Of a stretch of DNA of 64,000 nucleotides, positions 1 to 22,307 are shown one piece after another. Every line of letters begins with the position of its first letter. Position 1 is the first letter of the stretch. The stretch covers positions 23,750,001-23,814,000 of the forward strand of contig CM069872.1 of assembly GCA_036172665.1 (NCBI GenBank), given 5' to 3'. The notes under the pieces were generated by a model. It was not told the origin of the DNA. It made no database searches and saw nothing but the letters and a program-made list of their open reading frames with translations. Source of the DNA: Prosopocoilus inquinatus (taxonomy: Eukaryota; Arthropoda; Insecta; Coleoptera; Lucanidae). Made by a program: the position numbers and the translations under genes.

Positions 1-11424
<11,424 letters not shown>

Positions 11425-11563
11425 TATTTCGGCAGCTAAGCTGCCATCTTCAGTACGCTACTAACTTAAAAGCACTAAAAAGATCTAAAAACAACCTAAT
11501 CATCCTAATAAAATCGTAAAAATGTTAAAACTAACAACAATCTAATCATCCTAAAAGATATAC
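11425..11563 (-). repeat. Left inverted repeat with hammerhead-like core
   Basis: About 139 bp that reappear inverted at 15591-15729 with only a few differences. Read on the minus strand it contains CTGAAGA (11453-11447), a self-complementary GGCAGC/GCTGCC hairpin, then GAAATA, where similarity to the other copy stops. The CUGANGA-hairpin-GAAA order matches the hammerhead ribozyme core, but this copy lacks the cleavage triplet and stem I partner. The two repeats bracket a nest of other elements. Confidence 0.75.
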
Positions 11564-11758
11564 ATATATGTCTTAAGTTTTTTTTTTTCGAATTATACAT
11601 AACATATACAGTGACTGCCGAAAAGTTCGCACCATATGGGAAAATTTTTTATTATTGATTTTTTTAAAAAACTTTTTGCGCTAATAGTTAGTTAGTTTAT
11701 TTTGTTCCGTTGTGTACAATAAATGTGTGGAGCACGTCATTACAATAGTATGTATCTA

Positions 11759-12885
11759 CAGCCTGTAATCAAATAAGTTTCACATATTAAAACTGTAAGT
11801 TCTTTATCACTTAAGAAAATGATTTCTGTAAATATGAATTTTATTGGTGAAAAATTAAACAAATTAAAACCCCCCCAGAGCCCGGAAACTTTTTGTTTGA
11901 AAACCTCTGACTGGCAGTGTATCAGTTTCTACAAGTGCATCATAAAAAGTCGTAAAACAATAAAGCGTCTTAGAACTGAAGGACACTGGGTTAAAATCAT
12001 CGCTTATGTAATTCCATAACGGAATAGAATTATAAATATCCATCGCGTTGCTTATTAAATTAATCAATTTTCTCAATTTTCACGTAATTGTTAATAGTCT
12101 TTTTGCCCACAAAACTAAAAATAAATAAAAATTAGAAATTCCATTTTCTAAAATTATTTTACTAATTCATACGTATTCATCGTGTACTTTATTTGCTGGT
12201 CATCAATAAACTGCATTGTTATTTCTTTATTGCGCAAAATGTTTAAGAATGTCTTTTCTTTCTGCATTTCGGAAAATCATTATTGAATGCAGTCATCGCT
12301 TTTATTATTTTGTGGAACCAAAACAGTAAAGCGTCATCGCACTCGAACTACGAAGAAACGTATTCGTTAGTGAAAATAATTAGCAAAGCAACAATCAATC
12401 AGAGCGACTAATATTTTTTTAAATTACTTTAATACGCGAAATTAGCACTGTAAATCATGTGTACTGTTGGTTTACAAAGACCAGGATGTCAATATCTAAT
12501 TATTGTCGATTATCTAATGAAACAGATTTAATTCTGATCAATGCAGGCAGATTTAAATTCTTCTCCTTTAATTATAATGCCCACACGGGGCACGACCGAG
12601 AGGTTGTCAATTTGAACTGTCGTCTTTAATGGGTCGGTGATTCTATTTTATTGTGTTCCCATAAAGCTTTTAAAATGCGATCAAGCAATTGACCTTGAAT
12701 TTTGTTTTATAACGTTGTTTTTGTGCACGGCCGACCAAAAGTTCTCAAACAAAAGAGTCAATACTCCTCCACTAGGTCATTTTTTTTTATTTTTGAGCTA
12801 GACTTTTGGTAGTTGCAGCATTAATTCTCTTACATCATGAGGAACTTACGGTATTAATATGTGAAACTAATTTGATTACACCCTG
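11759..12885. mobile_element. Nested inverted-repeat element, about 1.1 kb
   Basis: The ends share about 50 bp in inverted orientation: the left begins CAGCCTGTAATCAAATAAG, and the right, read inversely, is CAGGGTGTAATCAAATTAG. Both continue with GTTTCACATATTAA and are flanked by TA. The interior (11.82-12.82 kb) has no recognisable protein. It lies within the 3' part of the non-LTR insertion, so it is the innermost layer of the nest. Confidence 0.65.
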
Positions 12886-12994
12886 TATATATATAAAACA
12901 TGAAACATTAAACATTAAGAGTACAAAGGCCAAATACAAACACTTTCTGTGTTTAAAGTACATATAAAAAAAATAAAATAAAAATAAAAATATA

Positions 12995-14107
12995 TCACAG
13001 TCGTAAAGCTCTATTTATATCACAAGAGAAGAAATCTTGTGTACTATAAAAGGCACTTTCTAATAAAAAGTTTTTCAACACAATTTTAAAGCGTTTTGTG
13101 GTAATGTCTTAATACTAGCCGGCAGAAAATTATATATTCGCATCACTCGCATCACTAAGTGTTTTATTGTTACTGAATAGATTCCTACATGAATCTCTAC
13201 CCCGCAGATGGAAAATAGTCCGTAAACAAGATTTTTGAAGCACGAAGAGTCTTAGAGCCTCTGAAGAATTGCCCCAGAAGATAATTCCGTATATTAATCT
13301 GGAATATATGTATGCATAGTAAGCACTTAAACTCGCTTGTCGATTCACGGAGGACGATATCACTCTTAAGGCGTAATTAAATTTACTGATTTTCAATGCT
13401 ACCCTATTAATATGTTCCTTCCGTTTCAGATTCATGCATACATCTAAGCCAAGAAGTTTTCTCAGATGGAGTTAGTATTTCACTATTTATGTCTATATGT
13501 AAATCACTAGATTTATTAAATTGTAATAAATGTGTTTTGGCAACATTTAACTGTAGACAATTATCAGTGAACCAGTTGTTGAAATTTTGTAATGTGCTTT
13601 TTATTTGACCTTCAATTCTAGATTTTTTTCGTATTACGAGTGACGTGTCATCCGCAAACAGTGTTGTTGAGTGATTTGTTAAGTTTGGTAGTTCGTTTAC
13701 ATACAGCAGGAACAACAATGACCCTGGTATGGAACCCTGCGGAACACCTTTTTCGACGAATAACCATTCTGATGTATGCATTTTTCCGGTGCGGGAGTCT
13801 GCAGTTGTTATACATTGTTTCCTATTATTTATATACGAAGTCAGTAATTCCAATGCTGGTTCCCGAAAACCATAAAGATATAATTTATGAAGTAGAATTT
13901 TGTGATTAATGCTGTCAAACGCTTTAGATAAGTCCATAAATATACCCACTGTTTCTTCTCCTTCGTTAATTCCTTCAACTATTTCTTCAATTACTTGATA
14001 AATTGCCCTAGTAGTTGATCGTCCCTTGATACAACCATTTTGATTACCATGTAACACTTCGTTTTTATATATGAAATCAAGTATCCTTTTCGCTATAATT
14101 TTTTTTT
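12995..14107 (-). pseudogene. Reverse transcriptase fragment of the non-LTR element (broken)
   Basis: The translation in pieces gives the reverse transcriptase palm and thumb: FMDLSKAFDSINHKIL (motif A), KGVPQGSIPGSLLFLLYVNEL (motif B region), LFADDTSLVI (catalytic FADD box, motif C) and NVAKTHLLQF. The C-terminal part (YIYSRLIYGIIFWG, LQKSCLRTIF) follows in another frame and ends near 12995. The upstream endonuclease is missing because the copy is 5'-truncated at 14107. At least two frameshifts (about 13.42 and 13.14 kb) make it non-functional. The motif order resembles Jockey/CR1-type insect elements; I did not assign a clade. Overlapping plus-strand open frames are antisense shadows. Confidence 0.85.
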
Positions 14108-15590
14108 TAATAGTTTATGCATGTTCGATAAACAAATATAAGTAGGACAATGCCGGTGGGCAATTTTTAATGTTGCTAAAAATAGCACTTATTTAAGATA
14201 CGAAAATTAAAAAATTGTTGTAATTTGGAATTGCTGGACATATGTATTAGACAAAATTTTAGTAGGTTTCAATAGTTATTTACAAAATATGTCTTGATTG
14301 CCAGACTAAATTTCCTTCGGTCTAGCATTTCGAAAAATGGAACATTTTTGATATTCTCAATTTTGCTCAAGATGTGAAGCAGTCAATGGTCATTTGGCAT
14401 CTAACTCTTACGAGCGGTTAGCTTATTCATTCATATTTATAAAAAATATTTAATACAATAAATTTTCCTCTTGGGTTCCGAATTATTGCATACCCAAGAA
14501 AATTTGAGACAATTTTTCATGTTTCTGGTGCAAGGCCTTTTGACAAACGATTTCGTGTTAATGTTTTTGATTTCTTCATAGTAAGTTTCTCATAATCCCA
14601 ATTTAATCTAAGCAGACCGAAAGTTGCAAGAATTGCATGTACGTTTCGGTTTGGACCCGTTTAATATTCCTACTTATAAAATCAATATTTTTCGTGGTAG
14701 CCATGAAATCGTATTTACTGTTTGTGCCAATGTCGATTTTATAAGTACGGATTTAAACGGGTCCAAACCAAAAAATAGATGCAATTCTTCCAGTTCTCGG
14801 TCTCCTTAGGCTAAGTTAAGGTTAGAAGATTGGTGTAAACAAAAAATGAAAAGTAATAACAAAATTTTATGTAAAAAAAAACCTTGCACCAGAAACGTGA
14901 AAAATCGTTTCAAATTTTTATGTGCACGCAACAGTTAAAAGTCCTAAAGCAAATTTGATTGTTTTAAACACTGCGTATGGATATAAATGAATAAGCTAAC
15001 CATTCGTAAGAGGTAAGTACCAAATGCCCATTTACTTCTTCACATCTTGGGCAAAACTGAGAATATCGAAATCCTTCCTTTTTTCGAAATACTGGACCGA
15101 AGAAAATTTTGACTGGCAATCAAGACACACATTTTGTAAGTAGCAATTGAATCCCACTAAAATTGTGTCTAATATGTCCAGCAATTCCAAATTATAAATT
15201 TTTTTATAATTTTCGTATCTGAAACAAGTGCTATTTTTAGCAACATTAAAAGTTGCTTACCAGCATTGTCCTACTTATATTTGGTTATCGAACATGTACA
15301 AACTATTGGCGCTGAAAGTGTTTTTTTTTTTTAAATCAATAATAAAAAATTTTCCCATATGGTGCGAACTTTTTGGCGGTCACTGTATATTTTATTTTCA
15401 GGATTTTTAGATATTAAATAACAGGGAATTTATACTTATTTATTCGTTAGAATAAGAAGTTTTTTTCGGATCTTTGGACTATTTATTTCCGTATTTCCGT
15501 GTTGTTTGGTTAGAACTTATTTGTAAGATTTTTCTGACGGTTAATTTTAGATCTTTACATATTAATTTATATTTACTTACATTTAAACAT

Positions 15591-15735
15591 ATATATCTTT
15601 TAGGATGATTAGATTGTTGTTAGTTTTAACATTTTTATGATTTTATTAGGATGATTAGGTTGTTTTTAGATCTTTTTAGTGCTTTTAAGTTGGTAGCGTA
15701 CTGAAGATGGCAGCTTAGCTGCCGAAATACGTATC
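15591..15735 (+). repeat. Right inverted repeat with hammerhead-like core
   Basis: Inverted partner of 11425-11563. It extends a few bases further, to AUACGUAUC, which supplies the palindromic stem III and a permitted cleavage triplet. Confidence 0.75.
15691..15735 (+). ncRNA. Hammerhead ribozyme-like motif, incomplete stem I
   Basis: In order: CUGAAGA (15701-15707), an unpaired U, a 6-bp hairpin GGCAGC-UUA-GCUGCC (15709-15723), GAA (15724-15726), the palindrome AUACGUAU (15727-15734) as minimal stem III, and C at 15735 as the predicted base 5' of cleavage (AUC triplet). The strand before the core (GUAGCGUA) would need UACGCUAC after the cleavage site; only UA is present before unrelated flank begins. 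The copy thus appears to stop at or next to the predicted cleavage point. The extra unpaired base before stem II is non-canonical. Confidence 0.5.
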
Positions 15736-15824
15736 TAGGGATATAAAAATTATTGTGGGCGGAGGTTAATTTCAATTATCTCTTAAACTACAGTCTCCTT
15801 TACTATTTTAGCACGAAAACTTAC

Positions 15825-16041
15825 CTTTTCCGTTCATATTTTGAGGTAGGTCTCTCTAAACCAGTACTCGGAATGTGATCGTAGTCATCTGTTAATGGTT
15901 TTCTAGAATGCCAGTGACGTAATTCTTGAAACTGTTTAGGAAGTAACACCTCCTTTGGATCAGCCCAACTGACTCCTTCAAATACACTTCCGCAAAATTG
16001 TTCAAGCAGCGCATTTTTAATTGGCTGCATCATAACTTGCT
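15825..16041 (-). CDS. DDX60: DDX60-like helicase, second visible exon
   Basis: Read on the minus strand, the exon starts after a pyrimidine tract and TAG at 16042 and ends at a strong donor (AAAAG then GTAAGT at 15824). It encodes about 72 residues including FQELRHWHSRKPLTDDYDH, which closely matches the HWHS-KPLSDDYD segment that precedes the helicase domain in vertebrate DDX60. The phase fits exon 20575-21790 exactly: one base (G) from that exon plus AG here makes a Glu codon. DDX60 proteins are SKI2-type superfamily 2 helicases, implicated in antiviral RNA sensing in vertebrates. The helicase domain itself is not in the window; the next exon must lie beyond the transposon nest and the satellite array, or be lost. 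Confidence 0.8.
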
Positions 16042-16096
16042 CTAGAAGTAAAGGAAAAAGATTATATTTCCACTTTTCCATTAGAAAAATTAAAAA

Positions 16097-16296
16097 TGTT
16101 GGAGTAGTCGTTCGATCATTTTCACCACCATGTTGGTGTTGACATCTAGCGAGGAGATGTAGGTAGTAGTTAGTAGCAGTAAGGTTGATGGCGATGCATT
16201 GATATGTTGTGCTGTGCAGTGAATAATTAATCTCTTCTCCGTTCTTTAATAAAACAATATTTTAATCATCGGGCTATTTATTCCAACTTCCCAGCA
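16097..16296 (+). repeat. Copia 5' LTR
   Basis: 200 bp, TG...CA, nearly identical to 20359-20558. It contains AATAAAACA near its 3' part, a likely polyadenylation signal. Confidence 0.93.
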
Positions 16297-16305
16297 ACAT
16301 CAACA

Positions 16306-16320
16306 GGTTATGGGCCCAGC
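16306..16320 (+). promoter_or_regulatory. Primer-binding site of the Copia element
   Basis: GGTTATGGGCCCAGC, 9 nt after the 5' LTR, is complementary to the anticodon-arm region of initiator tRNA-Met (its loop reads CAU within GGGCCCAUAACC). Priming by an internal initiator-tRNA fragment is the known habit of Drosophila copia. Confidence 0.85.
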
Positions 16321-16400
16321 ATTTTTGGAATAAAAAGACAATTGGAAGTGATTAAAGCGAGATTGTTTTCTGTGAAAAAACGTGCACGACGAAGCATAAA

Positions 16401-19400
16401 ATGGCCGAAGAGAATATTGCAAGGAACGTTGTCAAATTTGATGGGAGTAATTTTCAGCTGTGGAAATTCCAGTTGAAAACGATATTCAACGTTTATGGAG
16501 TTAGACCCAGTTTTACAAATGCGGCTCAACTTTGAGCCGAGGCTTAAATCCTTCACAACAATTGTTGAAATAATCGTTTCTAAGGCTTTAAGCCTCAGCT
16601 CAAAGTTGAACCGCATTTGTAAAACTGGACCTTAATGACTTAGTTCTTGGAACACGAGTGCAACCTGAAAACCTGAAGAATGAGACGGGAAAACAGTGGG
16701 TAAAAGATAACGCACGTGCCATGTGCTTAATTTCGTCCTCCGTTGATTATACCCAGCTCGAGTATTTAATTACTTGTACGAATGCTCATGAAATGTGGAA
16801 GAAACTGTGTTTGATTCATGAACAAAAATCAGAATCAAACAAATTATTGCTGATGAAACGGTTTCACAGTTATACGATGAGTGTGAGTGATCCAATTGTG
16901 AAACATGTGTCCAAAATTTTGAATATGGCCAGCCAACTACGTGATGTAGGGGAGGAAGTTTCGAATGTATCGAAAATTTTGGGCAGTTTACCGTTTATCC
17001 TTTAGTGACAGCGTGGGACAATGTTCCACTGAAAGAACAGACAATAGAGCGACTTCAGGAGCGCCTAATCGCTGAGGAGCGACAACTGTATGAAATGGAG
17101 GAAATTAAAAGGGTAAATTCAACTGCTATATCTGCGGTAAAGCAGGTCATTTAGCGAGGCAATGTTGGCATCGGAGAAAGAACATAGAAAAGAAACCAGG
17201 AGAGTCAACGTTAAATGCTTTTGTTGCTACCAATAACAGTAGACAAGGTCAAAAGATGACACCAGATCATTCAAGATTGGCAGTGGAAAAAGAAATATTG
17301 AAAACAGACATGGAAGATATTTTGGTCACGGACAGTGGTGCGTCACGTCATATTACCTACAGACGTGAATGGTTCACTGAAATTAGGCAATGTGATGACC
17401 TTGACATTACTCTTGGGGACAATTCTACATGTATAGTACACGGTATTGGAACAATTAAACTAAAACGATATGTAAATAATGAGTGGGTGAACGGACAGAT
17501 TGATGATGTGTTTTTTGTTCCAAAATTGAAGAAAAACTTATTTTCTGTAGGTGTCTGTACTTCAAAAGGTTATAAAATTAAATTTGAAGAAAATAATGTA
17601 GAAATTGTGAAAAATGGAACTATTGTAGCTAGTGGTGTAAAGCAAAATAACGAACTGTACAGAATGTTATTTAAAGTGGTTACAACATGTGAAATAAATG
17701 TGTCAACCTAGGAAAACCTTAAAACGTGGCATGACAGACTAGGACACGTAAATGTTAAAACACTAATGAATTTATTAAAAACAGGGGTACCTACTTAGTG
17801 GTTTAAAAGCAAGTGATGATGAATTCTTCTGTGATGCCTGCCAACTAGGAAAATCACACCGAAATGCTGTGCCAAAAACAAAAATTGAACGAGAAAGCAA
17901 ACCTGGTGACATGGTGCATAGTGATGTGTGCGGACCAATGCAGGTCGAGTCCCTGGGAGGAGCAAGATACTTCCTGTCGATGAAAGATGATGCCACATCA
18001 TTTCGGTATGTGTATTTCCTAAGAAATAAGTCTGACGTATTCGATTATTTCAAAGGATATGCAGCCATGGTAGAAAATAAAGTGGGGCACCCAATACGTG
18101 TTCTGAGAGTGGATCGTGGTACAGAGTTCATAAATGCACACATGAAGTCATACTTGTCGGCCAAAGGTACAAGTCTGGAGACTACTGCTCCATATATCCC
18201 ACACCAAAATGGGAAAGCGAGAGAGACAATCGTACCATTATGGAAAGTGCCAAGACAATGATCGCTGCAGCAAATTTACCTAAGATGCTATGGGCCGAGG
18301 CTGTAAATACTGCAGTATATACCATCAACCGTGCAACCTACAATGAGAAGACAAAGATGACACCATACGAGGCATGGACAGGTAGGAAGGCACAAATAAA
18401 ACACATGAAGATTTTTGGTTCAGAGGCTTATGTTCATATACCAAACGTATTCAGGCAAAAATTGGACAACAAATCCAAAAAGATGGTGATGGTAGGTTAT
18501 CAGGGGGAGTCAACAAATTACAGACTATTTGATCCAGTGAGAAGGAAAATTTGTTAATCAAGAGATGTCAGGTTTAACGAGAAATATTCGGAGAGCATAA
18601 ACACGAAGAATATGAACAAAGAAGTAAATATCCAGCTTGATAATGTTGTTCAAGATTTGCAAAACAACAGAGAAAATGAAGACGAAATTGAAGACATAGA
18701 TGAACAAAGTAAACATACCAGCTAATCACTACAGATTGAGAGATAGATCACAGATACAACGGCCAAGAAGATACTATGTAAATGTAGCTGAACTCGAAGA
18801 ACCTGAAACCATACAAGAGGCACTTTCACGACCAGACAGTGAATACTGGAAGCAAGCAATACAGGAGGAGTTGGAGGCACATGAAGTCAACAAGACTTGG
18901 AGTATACTATCAAACCAAGGACAGAACGTGATGGATTCAAAATGGGATTTCAAAATTCAAGAAAAGGGGGACAGTAGAAGGTACAAGGCAAGATTATGTG
19001 CAAGAGGCTTTAGTCAACGTGCTGGTCTTGACTTTTAAGAAACTTTCTCGCCTGTTGTAAGATATGACTCTGTGAGAGTTCTGTTAGCATTGGCAACCAA
19101 GATGGACTACGACATGTTACAATTTGACGTGAAAACAGCTTTTCTGTACGGTAAAGTAAAAGAAGACATTTATATGTCCATCCCTGAGGGTTTAGAGGTA
19201 AATTATGATAAAAGTAACTATGTTTGTAAATTAGAAAAGTCACTTTGTGGACTTAAACAAGCACCTAGGTGCTGGAATCTGACTTTTGTAAATTTCCTAG
19301 CTAAATTTGAACCGAAAGAGACAGATACAGATAAGTGTATATTTTACAGGAAAAGAAATGATGCTGATGTCTTAATTCTTGCTTTATTTGTAGATGATGG

Positions 19401-20369
19401 ACTACTAGTAGGCAGGGACAGAGAAACCCTAGAAGAAATTGTAAGTGAGATGCAAAAAGTATTCACAATTAAAGTCATGGAAGTTGAAAATTTCTGTGGA
19501 ATGGAAATTATAAGAAACCGGGCAGCTAGGAAACTATTTATTCATCAAGTCAACTATGCTCAAAAGATTGTGAAAAGGTTTAACCAGAAAGACGCGAAGA
19601 TAGTAGCTATTCCAGCTGACCCTAATACAAAACTTGTTGCGGCAGTAGAAACAGACATTGTACATGTAAAGTTTCCATTTCGTGAAACCATTGGATCACT
19701 TCTGTTCCTGGCTACAGTGAGTAGACCCGACACAGCCTATGCTGTAAACTAGGTAAGTAAATTTTTGAATAATTACAATACTTCGCACTGTGAAGCTGTA
19801 AAACGAATAACTCGCTATATTTCTAATATGGTAGATTGTATCAGAGAGAAAATGACAGTGTAAATTTAGATTTTAGAGGGTACAGTGATGCTGACTTTGC
19901 CGGGGACACTGAAACCCGACGCTCCACAACAGGATACATATTTGTATTGAGTGGTGGACCAATCACATGATCGTCACAGCGTCAAAGGATGATAACTTTC
20001 AGCACAACCGAGGCTGAATATGTTGCAGCCAGCATGACCGTACGAGAAAGTGTGTGGTTATAAAAGCTACTGAAAGGCATTGAACATCAACATGGTGATA
20101 CAGCACAAATCTTGATTGATAACCAAAGTGCAATAAAATTAGTTAAAAATGCTGAGTTTCGCAGAAGAACTAAGCATGTTGATATTCAGTACCACTTCAT
20201 AAGAGAAAAATATGAATTAAATGAAACAGATGTAATATTTGTTCCCAGTGAATTACAATATGCAGACATATTAACAAAAGCACTTTGTAAAACCAGATTT
20301 ACAAAATTAAGACAAATGGTAAGTGTTGTTAAACATGAAAATGATCAAACAGGGGGAGTGTTGGAGTAG
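16401..20369 (+). pseudogene. Copia gag-pol polyprotein remnant
   Basis: Starts at ATG 16401. Visible in order: gag with FDGSNFQLWKFQLK, interrupted by a 128-bp insertion (16504-16631); a zinc knuckle (CYICGKAGHLARQC, about 17114-17155); protease box VTDSGASRHIT (about 17323); the integrase zinc region CDACQLGKSH; the integrase core with HSDVCGPM, VLRVDRGTEF and PHQNGKA; reverse transcriptase with FDVKTAFLYG, LCGLKQAPR and the catalytic LFVDDGLLVG; RNase H with YSDADFAGD, STTEAEYVA and IDNQSAIKL, ending at 20369. Many in-frame stops and frameshifts (for example near 17005, 17711, 18230, 19038, 19752, 19965 and 20062) show it cannot make a working polyprotein. Confidence 0.93.
16504..16631. 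mobile_element. 128-bp MITE inside Copia gag
   Basis: Near-perfect terminal inverted repeats (GACCCAGTTTTACAAATGCG at the left, the complement ending ..AAAACTGGACC at the right) flanked by TTA on both sides (16501-16503 and 16632-16634). A 3-bp TTA target and these ends fit PIF/Harbinger-type miniature elements. It interrupts the gag frame. Confidence 0.85.
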
Positions 20370-20558
20370 TTGTTCAATCATTTTCACCACCACGTTGGTG
20401 CTGACATCTAGCGAGGAGATGTAGGTAGTAGTTAGTAGCAGTAAGGATGATGGCGATGCATTGATATGTTGTGCTGTGCAGTGAATAATTAATCTCTTCT
20501 CCGTTCTTTAATAAAACAATATTTTAATCAACGGGCTATTTATTCCAACTTCCCAGCA
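20359..20558 (+). repeat. Copia 3' LTR
   Basis: 200-bp partner of the 5' LTR. It is preceded by the purine-rich tract AAACAGGGGGAG (about 20347-20358), the expected plus-strand primer site. Confidence 0.93.
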
Positions 20559-20574
20559 AAAAAGAAACACTAAC

Positions 20575-21790
20575 CTGATGTTTTATTTTTCAAAATTACA
20601 AATTTAGGCCATTTGATACCATCAACTGGTTCGATAGGATACGGTTCTATGTGTTCACTTGACGCCTGCTCTACTTGATAAATTAGTTCTTCGTACGGTT
20701 CTTGAAAGAAGCCAAGGTCTTTACCGCCGGTAATTTGAGTTGTAATCATAGAGCAAATATTAGTAAAGAGTGTTCCCTGCCACAAGTCGCCTATATTATT
20801 CCACTTAAAGTTTTTATGTTGAATGCAGTTTAACACAAAATGTAATCGTTTGTGCCATTCCAGAATGATGTCCTGAAATTTTCCAGCGGATTTCTTATTT
20901 AACTTTAAGTTTGTGCAGCCTCGATTTTCTAATTTCAACACTTCCTGGGCAGCACAACACACCAAGATTAACCTCAATGAGGTAATATCTTTTGTAGTTT
21001 TTAAAAATTCGCTCCCGGCTATAACTATTACAACACGTCGGATGTCTTTATTATTATAGTGGTGTGTTATATTTACATGTGGAACCTTTTGCTTCAATAT
21101 ACAGTAAAAATCTTCTTTAATCTCTTTCTCAAGAACACGTGATATAATTTCATTATATTCTTTCGGAACTTCCAGATGAAATGAAGAAATAATAGACACA
21201 CTAGGTTGAATTTCATCCACATCAACACATGATAAGCCGTACTTGAAAAATAACATTAATTCACCACAAAACAATCGAGCTGCTCTAGATTCGTTTAAAA
21301 GAGCAGTTTCTCCAAAGGTCTCTAATTTTCCGTTCAGTTGTTTCACATCAAAATGTGTTCCTAAATGCAGGAAAACGCATCTAGGTTTGATGTTTTTGAT
21401 CAAATAATACAACTCAGTGCTATAAAATGTAGGAAACTTGTGGACAGTGAAGCCCGTGTTATATTTCAGGTGGTTATGGAGAGATAAACGGCAGTTCTGA
21501 AGGTACCAATTATTATGCCATACAAGCTTCCAAGCATCACAGAAGAGGATAATAAAATTACCACCTTTTCGTACTAGTATATCTAAAATTCTTTCGCAAT
21601 AATAAACGACCTGCAAAAACTGTCCACCAAATTCCAAGTTGTAATTTTTCTGGTTTAATGCAGAAAGCATCAGTGAATCTCCATCAATTAGGAATGGAAC
21701 GGCACTGTTTACCATTGGAGTAACATCTTCGAATTTTGGTTTATTAATTTGGCGGATTAACTTCATATACTTACAGTTCGCATTTATTAC
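20575..21790 (-). CDS. DDX60: DDX60-like helicase, N-terminal exon
   Basis: About 405 residues. Near the start, VPFLIDGDSLML matches the FLIDGDSLL signature of the N-terminal (PIN-like) region of DDX60. Further similarity is patchy, but the segment continues into the HWHS motif of the next exon. A pyrimidine-rich acceptor (TTTTTTCTAG) ends at 21791, so the exon may begin at 21790 in frame; alternatively translation starts at the ATG at 21766. The exon ends at 20575 in front of the donor GTTAGTG. A Copia element is inserted 16 nt into the following intron. Any exon upstream of 21790 is unresolved. No stop or frameshift is seen, so the exon looks conserved. The N-terminal assignment is from family knowledge; whether the complete gene is functional cannot be judged here. 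Confidence 0.8.
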
Positions 21791-21799
21791 CTAGAAAAA

Positions 21800-22300
21800 A
21801 AAGCAGTATTATGCCACTATCAGCTAGCCGGAATAGTATTTTATGTCTGTCATGTCTTTTAGACATTGAGATTGATAAACAAAATGTAGCAAGTGCTTTT
21901 ACTACAAAATTGCGAAATAAATGCTTCAAAACACATAAATAACAAATAAAAACGACGAACATCTAATAGTGCAAGTTTCAGTACCTTCTCCAAAGCGCTC
22001 ACTCCAAGCTGAAGTATAATTATAATGGCTTTAGTTGGTTATCGGGTAATACAACATAAAAAGAAGAAACAACTTAATTTAATAATTGAAAAAAAAATCG
22101 CAATTAATTTGAGAAAAATTGGGTGGTATGAATAAAAACGAAGTAAATGCTAATGCTACAGTTTGAAGTATCTTCTTCGTAGTATTTACTTCAGTTTTTG
22201 AGAAGATGCTACACTCTGAAGTAAGTACTATTATTTTCCGGAAGATACTACGGCAAGTAGCATTCGTGTAGAAATTATCGAAGTGTTTACTTCACTCTGA
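21800..22300. other. Upstream region of the DDX60-like exon, no clear gene
   Basis: A minus-strand frame (21771-21962) runs across the likely splice acceptor and is probably spurious. A possible donor (GAGAAG then GTACTG on the minus strand, about 21985) would join in phase to exon 21790, hinting at a further upstream exon, but it is not convincing. From about 22150 the sequence is rich in reiterated TTTACTTC motifs belonging to the next element. Confidence 0.35.
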
Positions 22301-22307
22301 AGTATTT

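Larger units (their letters stand above)
11690..14107 (-). mobile_element. 5'-truncated non-LTR retrotransposon inserted in the foldback arm
   Basis: The insertion splits the left arm of the surrounding foldback element. The 8-bp sequence taatagtt stands on both sides (11682-11689 and 14108-14115), a target-site duplication. The minus strand carries reverse transcriptase sequence at the 14.1 kb end and a 3' untranslated part with an AATAAA-like motif at the 11.7 kb end. A separate inverted-repeat element (11759-12885) has inserted into its 3' part. Confidence 0.75.
11609..15385. mobile_element. Long-inverted-repeat (foldback) DNA element, Tc1/mariner-like ends
   Basis: The left end reads CAGTGACTGCCGAAAAG and the right end is its near-complement ending ..GGCGGTCACTG, each flanked by TA, as in Tc1/mariner-type elements. 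After the inserted retrotransposon (11690-14107) is ignored, the left arm resumes at 14108 and pairs with the right arm for several hundred bases; a further palindrome at about 14618-14800 sits in the centre. The whole element is therefore almost one hairpin and encodes no transposase. A partial copy of the right arm occurs at 26735-27045, and a related element with different internal sequence lies at 44602-45366. Confidence 0.75.
16097..20558 (+). mobile_element. Copia-type LTR retrotransposon, decayed, in the DDX60-like intron
   Basis: Two 200-bp direct LTRs (16097-16296 and 20359-20558) begin TGTTGG and end CA, and enclose gag-pol sequence. The flanks carry a 5-bp duplication, AAAAA, at 16092-16096 and 20559-20563. 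The internal order gag, protease, integrase, reverse transcriptase, RNase H is that of Ty1/Copia. By eye the LTRs differ at about 6 of 200 positions, so the insertion is fairly old. Removing element plus one duplication restores a 66-nt intron with intact donor and acceptor. Confidence 0.95.

Noticed and set aside
13640..13909. Plus-strand frame of 89 codons
   Set aside because: Antisense of the non-LTR reverse transcriptase.
16308..16616. Minus-strand frame of 102 codons
   Set aside because: Crosses the Copia leader and the 128-bp MITE; no similarity, explained by the palindrome.
17775..18001. Minus-strand frames of 68-73 codons
   Set aside because: Antisense of Copia integrase.
21771..21962. 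Minus-strand frame upstream of the DDX60-like exon
   Set aside because: It runs through the pyrimidine tract and acceptor of that exon in a different frame; probably intron or UTR.
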